From Pseudotamlana agarivorans (lineage in GTDB: Bacteria; Bacteroidota; Bacteroidia; Flavobacteriales; Flavobacteriaceae): a stretch of DNA of 64,000 nucleotides. The notes beneath the pieces were generated by a model. It was not told the origin of the DNA. It was given only the letters and a program-made list of their open reading frames with translations, and did no database searches. Shown one piece after another: positions 1-8,364 of the stretch. Where the stretch lies: positions 1 through 64,000 of the forward strand of contig NZ_LXEI01000015.1 in NCBI RefSeq assembly GCF_001642835.1, in the 5' to 3' direction. Made by a program: the position numbers and the translations under genes. Positions within the stretch are counted from its first letter, which is position 1, and the number at the start of each line of letters is the position of its first letter.

Positions 1-543
1 TACAAATCGTTTGCAAAGGAATATGATAAAGATTTTTATTTCGAAAAATATATACCTTTATATAAATATAGAGACTATGAAATGAAGATTTTCAAACAAT
101 TAAAATCCTTAGAATTACATGATTATTGTTCAGCCAATGTAAACGGTTTTATTGAGCATGATAAGGACTGGATTGATAAAGACTATGTGAATTTTAAAAA
201 ACTTGTCAAAGAGGAAAAAACAGAAAATTATTTTAATATTTACAAAAGAGGACTAATTGTACTAGATGAAATAATTAACGATTGTAAAAAGAAAAATATT
301 AAAGTGTACTTAGTTTGGTCTCCAAGCTATTTTGAATCGCATACTTACCAAGAAGCTTCTAAAAATTATATTGATAGTATTTTGATAAGCATTTCTAAAA
401 GGGAAAAGATTAAGTATATAAATTTCTCAAACGATTCATTATGTTATAATAGAAAATTTTTCTATAATTCGTCCCATATGAATAAAAGAGGTTCAACGTT
501 GTTCTCGAAAAAAATAGGAGAACTGATCAATAATGGTCGATAA
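1..543 (+). CDS. C-terminal part of an SGNH-hydrolase-like protein (5' end outside window)
   Basis: The reading frame is open from the first base, so the ATG at 82 is internal and the true start lies upstream of the window. The visible 180 residues include a predicted beta strand (KVYLVWSPSYFES) and, near the end, NSSHMNKRGSTLFS, which resembles the terminal Asp/Ser-x-x-His-x-Asn block of SGNH/GDSL-like proteins. In Bacteroidota such proteins often sit in polysaccharide clusters, where they act with membrane O-acyltransferases on the cell surface. The next gene is a glycosyltransferase 64 bases on, which fits this setting. The catalytic Ser block is not in the window, so activity cannot be judged; the assignment is from one weak motif and context. 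Confidence 0.55.
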   Translation, partial: YKSFAKEYDKDFYFEKYIPLYKYRDYEMKIFKQLKSLELHDYCSANVNGFIEHDKDWIDKDYVNFKKLVKEEKTENYFNIYKRGLIVLDEIINDCKKKNIKVYLVWSPSYFESHTYQEASKNYIDSILISISKREKIKYINFSNDSLCYNRKFFYNSSHMNKRGSTLFSKKIGELINNGR

Positions 544-607
544 AAGAAAGAAGTAGCTTATATAATTATTGAAGTTACCACTTACTATTAAAAAAATAAA
601 TAACTCA

Positions 608-1603
608 ATGAATTTCACTTTAATCGTTTGTACCTACATGCGCCCGGGTGCATTACTTAAACTCTTGCAATCGGTAGTGACACAAACCTTGTATCCCAAT
701 GAAATTTTAATTATCGATGGTTCTACTGACACGCGTACCGAAAAGGTTTTACACGAAAACCATTTTAACAACTTAAAATATTTCAAAGTAGAAGAACATC
801 AAAGAGGCCTAACCAAACAACGAAATTTTGGAATTAATCAAGTTGATGCCACTAGTGAAGTAGTTTCCTTTTTAGATGATGATGTGGTCTTGGAAAAACA
901 TTATTTTGAAGTCTTATTGTCAACTTATAAAACGCATCCTGAAGCTTTGGGGGTAAGTGGTTATGTTACCAATGAAGTTCAATGGGATATATCTGATAAT
1001 AATAATGATACAAGTAACTTTTATTACGATGGTGCGATGCGAAGTGAACCTTCTCGATTTAGAATACGTCGTAAATTTGGGTTATTACCAGATATGGAAC
1101 CTGGGTTCATGCCTACGTTCTCACACGGCAGATCTGTTGGGTTTTTGCCACCATCAGGGAAAGTTTATGAAGCCGATCTTCTAGTCGGATGTGTTTTCTC
1201 TTTTAGAAACGAGGTTTTTAAAGTCCTAAAATTTTCAACCTATTTCGAAGGTTATGGCCTCTATGAAGATGCCGACTTTTCCTTGCGCGTAGCAAAACAA
1301 GGGAAGTTATTTGTCAATACTGCCGCTCAATTGGAACATTTCCATGACGCTGCTGGCCGTCCTAATCAGTACAAATATGGAAAAATGGTGATTCGTAATG
1401 GTTGGTATGTGTGGCGTGTAAAATATCCAAATCCTAAATTTAAAGCAGTCTTTAAATGGCATGCTACATCGTTTTTACTCACTTTAGTCCGCTTTACTAA
1501 TGTTATTAATACAAATAAAAAACAAGAAGCGCTTACCGAAAGTTTGGGTAGAGTGGTAGGTTGGTTATCTTTACTTTTTAATGCACCTAAAATCGAACGA
1601 TGA
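608..1603 (+). CDS. glycosyltransferase family 2
   Basis: A GT-A fold glycosyltransferase that would transfer a sugar from a nucleotide sugar to a growing surface glycan at the cytoplasmic membrane face. The N-terminus has the family strand-loop LIVCTYMRPG, followed by IDGSTD, and an acidic DXD-type metal site D90-D91-D92 in FLDDDVV. Residues EDADFSLR later in the chain match the usual ED acid motif of GT2. The start at 608 (ATG) is preferred over the in-frame TTG at 569, because the GT2 strand begins right after it. The stop overlaps the next start by 4 bases, so the two are translationally coupled. Donor and linkage cannot be read from the sequence. Confidence 0.88.
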   Translation: MNFTLIVCTYMRPGALLKLLQSVVTQTLYPNEILIIDGSTDTRTEKVLHENHFNNLKYFKVEEHQRGLTKQRNFGINQVDATSEVVSFLDDDVVLEKHYFEVLLSTYKTHPEALGVSGYVTNEVQWDISDNNNDTSNFYYDGAMRSEPSRFRIRRKFGLLPDMEPGFMPTFSHGRSVGFLPPSGKVYEADLLVGCVFSFRNEVFKVLKFSTYFEGYGLYEDADFSLRVAKQGKLFVNTAAQLEHFHDAAGRPNQYKYGKMVIRNGWYVWRVKYPNPKFKAVFKWHATSFLLTLVRFTNVINTNKKQEALTESLGRVVGWLSLLFNAPKIER

Positions 1604-2712
1604 CTTTCGGAATCATTACTCATGCTATCCATAATGAACATAAAGGCGAAATATTTGCTTACGAGCCATATGTGCGGGAAATGAATTTGTGGGCTAAATA
1701 TGTCGATGACATTATAATTTTAGCCCCATCATCTAGTAAAAGGCCATCAAAAATAGAAATAGCATATAAGCACCCTCATATTAAAGTAATTGAAATACCT
1801 AATTTCGATATCACTTCATTTAAAAATACATTAAAAGCGATATTGGTTATACCTGAAATTGTCTTTTCAATTTTTAAGTTTATGAATCGAGTGGACCACC
1901 TTCACTTACGATGCCCTGGAAACATAGGTTTACTAGCCTGTTTCGTTCAAATGTTTTTTTCCTCGAAACCTAAAACTGCTAAATATGCTGGAAATTGGGA
2001 TCCTAATGCTAAACAACCCATAACTTATAAATTACAAAAGTGGTTGTTGAGTAACACCTTTTTAACTAAGAATATGAAGGTGTTAGTGTATGGTGAATGG
2101 CCTAATCAAAGTAAAAATATTAAGCCTTTTTTTACGGCATCTTTTTCAGAAAGCGAAGTTAAAAATGTAAAACCTAAAGAGTTTACTAGTACACTAAATA
2201 TGGTGTTTTTAGGGAGTTTGGTTGAAGGAAAGCAACCTTTAGAAGCCATTAAAATTGCTGAAGCGCTTTCTCAAAAAAGCTCGGATATACGTTTAGATAT
2301 TTATGGTGATGGGCCCCAAAGAGCACTATTACAACAGTATATTATTGAGCACAAATTGGAATCGATAGTAAGTTTAAAAGGGAATCAGCCCAAAGAAGTC
2401 ATTAAACAATCCTTAAGTCAAGCACACTTTTCTATTTTGCCATCGAAATCAGAAGGATGGCCAAAAGCCATAGCCGAAGCCATGTTTTTTGGAGTTATTC
2501 CCATAGCCACACCCGTATCTTGTGTGCCTGATATGTTAGATTCAGAAAAAAGAGGAATTTTATTAACTAATGATTTTACAGCCGATATTAATAAACTAAT
2601 CCCTTTGCTTCAGGATACGGAAACATTAAATAAGATATCCAAAGCCGCTGCAACCTGGTCTCAGCAATATACTTTAGAACGCTTCGAGTCTGAAATTGCT
2701 AAGCTTTTGTAA
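1600..2712 (+). CDS. glycosyltransferase family 4 (GT-B)
   Basis: A 370-residue GT-B retaining glycosyltransferase. The C-terminal nucleotide-sugar domain shows YGDGPQ, then the EX7E signature with E285 and E293 in SEGWPKAIAEAMFFG, as in the group 1 family. The N-terminal half lacks the classical glycine-rich acceptor loop but has the expected alternating strand and helix pattern. Its ATGA overlap with the GT2 gene makes the pair one transcription unit. Downstream there is no further glycan gene for about 8.4 kb because a repeat block and a PAAR cassette intervene. Substrate unknown. Confidence 0.88.
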   Translation: MTFGIITHAIHNEHKGEIFAYEPYVREMNLWAKYVDDIIILAPSSSKRPSKIEIAYKHPHIKVIEIPNFDITSFKNTLKAILVIPEIVFSIFKFMNRVDHLHLRCPGNIGLLACFVQMFFSSKPKTAKYAGNWDPNAKQPITYKLQKWLLSNTFLTKNMKVLVYGEWPNQSKNIKPFFTASFSESEVKNVKPKEFTSTLNMVFLGSLVEGKQPLEAIKIAEALSQKSSDIRLDIYGDGPQRALLQQYIIEHKLESIVSLKGNQPKEVIKQSLSQAHFSILPSKSEGWPKAIAEAMFFGVIPIATPVSCVPDMLDSEKRGILLTNDFTADINKLIPLLQDTETLNKISKAAATWSQQYTLERFESEIAKLL

Positions 2713-2734
2713 TGATCAAAAGTGGTAGGTCTCT

Positions 2735-3262
2735 GTCATTCAAAACGAGCCACATTTTTGTCATTCTGAAGAAGGCACGACTGAAGAATCTCATGTTCCA
2801 TTCAAAGAGATGCTTCACTGCGTTCTGCATGACAGTCGTTTCAACATTACAACATAGTCCAGAGTTGTCATTCGGAAGGAGCGGCATTTTTGTCATTCAG
2901 AAGGAGGTACGACCGAAGAATCTCCAGTTCCATTCGAGGAAGATGCTTCACTGCGTTCTGCATGACATTCCGTTCAATATGGTACATTAGTTCAGTGTTG
3001 TCATTCAGAGGGAGCGGAATTTTTGTCATTCAGTGGGAGGAACGACTGAAGAATCTCCAGTTCCAATCGAAGAGATGCTTCACTGCGTTCTGCATGACAG
3101 TCCCGTTCAATATGGTACAGTAGTTCAGTGTTGTCATTCAGAAGGAGGTACAATTTTGTCATTCAGAAGGAGGAACGACTGAAGAATCTCATGTTCCATT
3201 CGAAAAAATACTTCCCTACGTTCTGCATGACATTACCATTCAATAAGTCTTACCCAACTGAA
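2735..3262. repeat. four tandem ~133-bp repeats with imperfect hairpin cores
   Basis: GTCATTC starts recur at 2735, 2867, 3000 and 3133, a spacing of 132-133 bases. Each unit carries a 75-76 base core (2760-2834, 2892-2967, 3025-3099, 3158-3232) that starts GTCATTC(A/T)G and ends CTGCATGACA, so its ends form an imperfect inverted repeat; the arms GACTGAAGAATC and GATGCTTCACTG extend the pairing with mismatches. Each core is preceded by a second, short GTCATTC stub. The fourth unit is the most diverged. Open frames across this block are by-products of the periodicity and not genes. The same element recurs near 10876 and, as a half copy, near 20322. No transposase is nearby. Confidence 0.9.
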
Positions 3263-3307
3263 GAATCTAAACCCTAAGAAAAAACTTAATCTTAATAAAT
3301 ATTTTCC

Positions 3308-3315
3308 TACATTTG
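3308..3315 (+). promoter_or_regulatory. putative -7 element TACATTTG for the PAAR cassette
   Basis: The octamer fits the Bacteroidota -7 consensus TAnnTTTG and lies 16 bases before the PAAR start codon. A clear -33 TTTG is not seen, so this is tentative. It would give a very short leader. Confidence 0.4.
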
Positions 3316-3331
3316 GTAAAATTTTTTAAAT

Positions 3332-3811
3332 ATGCCTGGACCAATAGCCACCATTGGAAGTATGCACGTGTGCCCCATGTGCTCCGGAACGGTACCTCAT
3401 GTAGGAGGGCCAATATCACGAGGTACACCCAACGTACTAGCCAACGGAAAACCCATCGCTACAGTGGGCAGTACCTGTGTTTGTACTGGTCCACCTGATA
3501 CCATTATTAGTGGCGAATCGAATGTTTTTATTAACGGTATGCCAGTAGCTACAATGGGTAGTAATACAATTCACGGCGGATCAATTAGCATTGGAGAAGC
3601 GAATATCATTATCAATTCAGGAGGGAGTCCTTCAAAGCGTCTGGCTCCAGTTGATCGCATGGAAGTTCCTGATATTAAACTTTCAGAACGCGCTTTGTCT
3701 ACTATAACAGGCCACGGAAAAAAGGTGAAAGAAGCAACAAAAGAACAGCAGAAAAATCAAAAAGAAGCCAAAGAACATGGGTTTTTAGGTGATTTTGGTT
3801 TTAGTGTGTAA
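3332..3811 (+). CDS. PAAR-domain spike-tip protein
   Basis: PAAR proteins cap the VgrG spike of type VI secretion systems (and related contractile injectors) and carry effectors into target cells. Residues 1-97 show the repeating hairpin pattern of the fold: GTPNVLANGKPIATVGS, SNVFINGMPVATMGS and a final GGSISIGEANIIIN. Candidate metal ligands are H12, C14, C17, H23 and the pair C49/C51. Residues from about 100 to 159 form a Lys/Glu-rich tail (KKVKEATKEQQKNQKEAKE) that may be an adaptor to the effector. It is followed after 17 bases by the large hydrolase gene. No VgrG, Hcp or sheath gene is in the window, so this is an orphan cassette relying on machinery elsewhere. Confidence 0.88.
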   Translation: MPGPIATIGSMHVCPMCSGTVPHVGGPISRGTPNVLANGKPIATVGSTCVCTGPPDTIISGESNVFINGMPVATMGSNTIHGGSISIGEANIIINSGGSPSKRLAPVDRMEVPDIKLSERALSTITGHGKKVKEATKEQQKNQKEAKEHGFLGDFGFSV

Positions 3812-3828
3812 TCCTTACAAATCTACCA

Positions 3829-6800
3829 TTGACATTTTTTTACCCCGAAAAAGACAGTAATTTAGATCAGCGTAAAACTTCCAGTACTTTTGGTCATTAC
3901 CCGCTAAGTTCTTATAATACGTGGCATGGTGGTGTTCATGTTGAAACCCCATTGACTGCTTTAGTGGCTATTAGTGATGCTCGAATTATTGCTTTCAGAA
4001 TGCCTTCTGAATATTTGCAAAGCGGACATGAACATCGAGAGACCTATTCCAACGGTTTTATTTTAATGCAACATGAGTATAAGAGTCCGAAAGGTCATGA
4101 ACTCACCTTCTACAGTCTATATCATCACACGGCCTGTCAGTTTGATATTGAAACTCATAATCTGGAGATTCCCGATTTCATAAGTAAAAAAGTAACAAAA
4201 ATTAAAGCGTCTAACACGCCAAAAGGCGTTCGAGGGCGATCAGCTATTTCTGAAAATGCAGAGAAACGCGGACCAGAAACAGTTCTAATTCCCAAAAACC
4301 ATATAGTTACTCGAAATAGTGATGAATTATTAGCGGATTGGGCTGTTAACTATAACACTAAACACCCTGAACAGGAACGGAAATATTACAGTTTTAGCTA
4401 TACTGATCCGTTTTCTAATACCACTTATAACGATCTTCATATTTATTTTAAGTGCTTAGAATTAGTGCCTGGTGAAACAGACAAATATAAGGTGACTAGT
4501 GGAGTAGATACGAATACCACTACGGGCAGGAGAAGAACTAAAACAGCGCCTTTAAATTCAGAATTAAAAAATGGAGCTTTATGTTATGATAAGTCGTCTA
4601 CAGATATTAAGAACCTTGATGAATTAGCTTGTATCGATGTCATACCAGAAGAAACCGAAGTTAACATTATTGAAGGATCAGAATCTGAAGATAAAAAATG
4701 GGTAAAGGTAAAGAGCTCAGAAAGAGCATACCGCGGTTACGTTCAAGTACGTGATCTTGAAAAACTGAAACGAGTAGATAACAATCTTGTCGATAAAATA
4801 ATAACTTGCGATATCCCGGTAAAAGCAGGAGAAACAGTGGCTTATGTAGGCGCTTTTGGTTTCCATAAACATGAAAAAAAATATGCCACGCATGTCGAAC
4901 TATTCACAGATGCTCCCGATACCGATGTGTCTTCTTTATTGGATAATTGTGCGGGAGACGGGGAAGACCATTTTCTGCGTTACAAGGTCATGTCAGGTGC
5001 CCATTTAGAACCATATGTGAAGCGTAAAACCAAAATCAAAGAAGGAACACCTGTTCGTGTCACTCAAACCAAAGGCGATTATGTACGTGTAAAGGTTGAA
5101 AGTCTTATTCGCGTTATTGATAAGGAAAAACACCTAACTACCCAACATCGAGGTAAAAACTCTAAAGAAGAAATTATTTATATTAAGGATAGGGTGTGTA
5201 ACAAAAGTAGAACGCGATATAAAATTAACGAAAAGAGTTTCGAATATATTAACAAACAGTTTAATGGCCTATTAAATAAAGGTGATTTCGTTTATTATTA
5301 TGATACTAAAGATGGGAACCTGAGGGAAATTATTATCGAACCACCATTTTGGAATCAAGAATTTTGGATGGATACCGCCTTTTTAAAATTAGATGCTGAT
5401 CAATGTGTCTCAAACGGACTGGAAACCGTGCTAAAGTGCGACACTAGCCACACTTATTTCAATGAACCCTATACCCCAGAGGCATGTGGAAAAACATTTA
5501 AAAAAGACATAGAACTTAAAGGTAAGCCCGAAAGAACGATTACCGATGAGGAAGGTACCCTTTGGTACTTTTTAAAAGAAAGCTATAATTTTGAGAAGAA
5601 ACATTATCTACATACCGGTTGGATCAAGGCTGACAATATCCATGAGGAAGATATCAATCCGTTTATATGGCGAAACTTTGGATTTGAAACATACGATGCA
5701 GGAAGTGAGTATGTCTATGCGATGAAAGACTATCATAAATCCCCAAAAACCGATGCTTTTGTAGATGCGGTTTGGAAAATGGTAGACCAGAATGGTAATG
5801 GCGTGCTTACACCTATGGAGTTTTTATGCGCCCAACACGACCCCGACGCATCTGAGCGTATGGGAAAAATGGTCGTGAAACACAAAAGCGAGTGGAGCTA
5901 TACTCCAGAAGTAATTAAATCTGAAGCCCAAGAGTTTTACAAACTGGGTATCGATTTGGAAAAGGATCCTGATAGAAAAAAGCTTCTTGAGCAAAAACGT
6001 GATACTGAGTTAGAGCATTTATTAGAGAAAATCAATAATCTCATGTTTTGGAATGAACTACAAAACACGCCATACACCCCCAAAAAGACTAATCGAGATA
6101 CCGAATACGAAAATAAAAAAAGAGCCTTAGAGAAAAAATATAACCGTTTTTCTGTAGCGAGTGATCATTTTGAAGAATGTAATTCTTTTCTAGAAGCTAA
6201 TATGGATGTACTAGACCAGGAATATAAAAAGGGTAAATACAAAGAAGAAAAAGCCGAACCCCGCCGCTTACCAAGTTCTGATATGTTATGGCACTTTAAT
6301 GTGAATAGTTTTGTTCGGCAGATGCGTAGGGTGTATGGCAGTCAGGGAGGTGATGGGTGTTACTGTAATCGCGATTTAACAGAAGAAGAGTTTGAAAATA
6401 TTTTTATTAGGTTAAGAAGAAGTGAAAAATATAATCTTGAAATTCTTAATAGTAAAAATTGTAATATTCCAAATTTAGATAAATCAATTAGGAGATTTAC
6501 AGAGGAGTTTAACAAAGCAACGAGAGCATATGGAATAAATCATTGTATTCAAAAAATTCATTTTTTATCTCAAATTTATTGGGAGTCGGATAGGTTTAAA
6601 ACTACATTAGAATATGGAAACGGGAGTTACTATGAACCTGAAGGAGGGCATGTAGAATCAAAACAAAATGGTAATACTCAAGTTGGTGATGGTTATAAAT
6701 ACAAAGGGAGAGGGTTCATGCAATTAACGTGGAGAAATACACAAGTTAAATATCTAAAGCATGTATCCAAAAACTCTATAGGGAAATTAAAAGGGAAAAC

Positions 6801-7680
6801 AGATGAAGAATTGCTGTTAAGGTCTAATAATTTTGAGAAATACATTTCTGATGATTTAGGATATGCAATGGATTCTGCTGCATGGTTTTGGTCAAGTTAT
6901 AAAAAGGCAAATTCTAAATCTCGACACAAAGAAATAAGGAGCAGGACTTTAAATGAAATAGCATTACATGTAGATAAATACCAACATTTTATTTCTACTT
7001 TGGTTAATGGAGGTAGTAACGGAGTTAATGAAAGGAGTGTTTATTATAAAAAACTTAAAAGGGTTTTTAAATTTGATTTGGATTGTATTAATAATAAACA
7101 CAAAGTATCTATAGTAGATGATGCAATTACCCCATGGGTTTCAGTTGGTAAGAAAGAACTGGGGGTCGAAGAGATTCATGGGGTTAAATATAATGATTCA
7201 CGTGTTTTAGAATACCATGAAACAGCTGGTTATACAGAGAAGTTATTGGGGCGTAAAATTACAGATGACTGGATAGAAGACTTTAAGGATGCATGGTGTG
7301 GTTCATTTGTATATTGGTGTTATTTAAAATCAGGTGTAAAAAAAGAGCGACTAAATAAAACAGGCTATAATGCTTTTTCCTGGAAAACCTGGGGTATCGA
7401 GTCAGATAAAAAACAACCTTGCTTCGGAGCTTTGGCGGTATGTGATTACTCCCATGTTGGTTTTGTGGTTGGTAGAAAAGGTGATAAAGTAATATTGTTA
7501 GGGGGAAATCAAACAGGAGGTGAAAAATCTACGAAAGGAATGGTTTGTTACACTGCGGTAAATGAAAGTCAAATATTAATATATCGATACCCAACAGGGT
7601 TTAAAATTCAAAATATAAATTATGATCTTGAAGAAGTGTCAACAAGCTACGGAAGTGATAGTTTTAGCAGTAGTCATTAG
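3829..7680 (+). CDS. multidomain peptidoglycan-hydrolase effector (M23-like, SH3-like, EF-hand-like, GH19-like, TIGR02594 CHAP-like)
   Basis: A 1283-residue protein with no signal peptide, directly after the PAAR gene, as expected for an injected effector. Residues 30-100 resemble an M23 peptidase (HGGVHVETP and SLYHH) but the usual Asp of HxGxD is His37, so it may be inactive. SH3-like stretches follow near 265-312, 395-440 and 535-640. D653-E664 is an EF-hand-like loop (DQNGNGVLTPME). Residues 890-1080 look like a GH19 lysozyme/chitinase: Glu919 in YWESDRF and GYKYKGRGFMQLTW from 955. The end is a TIGR02594 NlpC/P60-CHAP-type amidase with Cys1157 (DAWCGSFV), His1209 (YSHVGFV) and Asn1227 (LGGNQ). 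The start codon is TTG; no in-frame ATG lies before the M23-like block. Target presumably peptidoglycan of rivals. Confidence 0.85.
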   Translation: MTFFYPEKDSNLDQRKTSSTFGHYPLSSYNTWHGGVHVETPLTALVAISDARIIAFRMPSEYLQSGHEHRETYSNGFILMQHEYKSPKGHELTFYSLYHHTACQFDIETHNLEIPDFISKKVTKIKASNTPKGVRGRSAISENAEKRGPETVLIPKNHIVTRNSDELLADWAVNYNTKHPEQERKYYSFSYTDPFSNTTYNDLHIYFKCLELVPGETDKYKVTSGVDTNTTTGRRRTKTAPLNSELKNGALCYDKSSTDIKNLDELACIDVIPEETEVNIIEGSESEDKKWVKVKSSERAYRGYVQVRDLEKLKRVDNNLVDKIITCDIPVKAGETVAYVGAFGFHKHEKKYATHVELFTDAPDTDVSSLLDNCAGDGEDHFLRYKVMSGAHLEPYVKRKTKIKEGTPVRVTQTKGDYVRVKVESLIRVIDKEKHLTTQHRGKNSKEEIIYIKDRVCNKSRTRYKINEKSFEYINKQFNGLLNKGDFVYYYDTKDGNLREIIIEPPFWNQEFWMDTAFLKLDADQCVSNGLETVLKCDTSHTYFNEPYTPEACGKTFKKDIELKGKPERTITDEEGTLWYFLKESYNFEKKHYLHTGWIKADNIHEEDINPFIWRNFGFETYDAGSEYVYAMKDYHKSPKTDAFVDAVWKMVDQNGNGVLTPMEFLCAQHDPDASERMGKMVVKHKSEWSYTPEVIKSEAQEFYKLGIDLEKDPDRKKLLEQKRDTELEHLLEKINNLMFWNELQNTPYTPKKTNRDTEYENKKRALEKKYNRFSVASDHFEECNSFLEANMDVLDQEYKKGKYKEEKAEPRRLPSSDMLWHFNVNSFVRQMRRVYGSQGGDGCYCNRDLTEEEFENIFIRLRRSEKYNLEILNSKNCNIPNLDKSIRRFTEEFNKATRAYGINHCIQKIHFLSQIYWESDRFKTTLEYGNGSYYEPEGGHVESKQNGNTQVGDGYKYKGRGFMQLTWRNTQVKYLKHVSKNSIGKLKGKTDEELLLRSNNFEKYISDDLGYAMDSAAWFWSSYKKANSKSRHKEIRSRTLNEIALHVDKYQHFISTLVNGGSNGVNERSVYYKKLKRVFKFDLDCINNKHKVSIVDDAITPWVSVGKKELGVEEIHGVKYNDSRVLEYHETAGYTEKLLGRKITDDWIEDFKDAWCGSFVYWCYLKSGVKKERLNKTGYNAFSWKTWGIESDKKQPCFGALAVCDYSHVGFVVGRKGDKVILLGGNQTGGEKSTKGMVCYTAVNESQILIYRYPTGFKIQNINYDLEEVSTSYGSDSFSSSH

Positions 7681-8290
7681 TTTTTATTCTTGTGTAAATA
7701 AGAAAAATAATTCTTCTGAATATCAAAGAGAAAAGGCAAAACCAATAAATGAAAAAAGTTTCTGTTCTAGTTTTTTTCCAAAAGAGGGGGACTTGGTTTT
7801 TTGTGAAGGTTGGATGGAAAATAATTCTGAAAAGGCAGTTGTTATTTCTCAAAAGAGAACATTTAATACAAAGGATGAGTTGTTTATTGAAGTTTATGAG
7901 AAAATGAATACGATAGAACCTTATCTGAGTATACATGAAGTTTTAAGGGATTGCCCTGTTGATTTCAGTATTAATTTTATAAAAGATTCTTTTTCTATAA
8001 CAGATTTAGATGAGGATGGAATAAAAGAGATCTCTTTTATTTATGAATTGGCATGTCAGGGCGGGATAGGTCCCATAAAAATGAAATCGATTTTGATTGA
8101 AGGGGAAAATAAAAATGTTATTTCAGGGTATAGATTTGATGATGTTTCGATTAGAATGAATCAAAAACCTAATTATCCTAAGTCTAAAATTGATAATGGT
8201 TTTAAAAATTCCGATTCTAAAATATTTATAGACTTTTCTGTAAAAAAATGGAAAGATCACCACGGAACACAATTAATAAATTTTGAATAG
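7622..8290 (+). CDS. small lipoprotein, candidate immunity protein
   Basis: Begins inside the effector gene (59-base overlap) at ATG 7622, with TTG 7628 as an equally plausible start. A short hydrophobic segment ends in a lipobox with Cys24 (SFYSC), which would place the mature 200 residues in the periplasm, where a cell-wall amidase would act. The centre reads ITDLDEDGIKEISFIYELAC, a Ca-binding-like Asp loop also seen, from memory, in the M949_RS01915 family of Bacteroidota; that family link is uncertain. Overlap with the toxin gene and periplasmic location are what one expects of an immunity partner, but no direct sequence proof exists. Confidence 0.6.
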   Translation: MILKKCQQATEVIVLAVVISFYSCVNKKNNSSEYQREKAKPINEKSFCSSFFPKEGDLVFCEGWMENNSEKAVVISQKRTFNTKDELFIEVYEKMNTIEPYLSIHEVLRDCPVDFSINFIKDSFSITDLDEDGIKEISFIYELACQGGIGPIKMKSILIEGENKNVISGYRFDDVSIRMNQKPNYPKSKIDNGFKNSDSKIFIDFSVKKWKDHHGTQLINFE

Positions 8291-8364
8291 GTTTATTTTT
8301 TTAAAAGAATACATGCCATTTCTAGATATAAAATGCTTCTTGAAAAAGAAAATAAAATAAGAAA

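Noticed and set aside
569-607. TTG start for the GT2 gene
   Set aside because: The ATG at 608 sits right before the first beta strand of the fold; the 13 extra residues have no family match.
2712-3123. Overlapping ORFs of 77-92 codons across the repeat array
   Set aside because: They restate the 133-bp repeat in different frames (same peptide phrases such as CFTAFCMT recur) and lack any signal or start context.
2735-3262. Regular spacing looked like a CRISPR array
   Set aside because: Units are 133 bases and nearly identical over the whole period, without unique spacers, and no cas genes are nearby.
2735-3262. Insertion sequence
   Set aside because: No transposase frame lies in or next to the repeats; only short hairpin units are seen.
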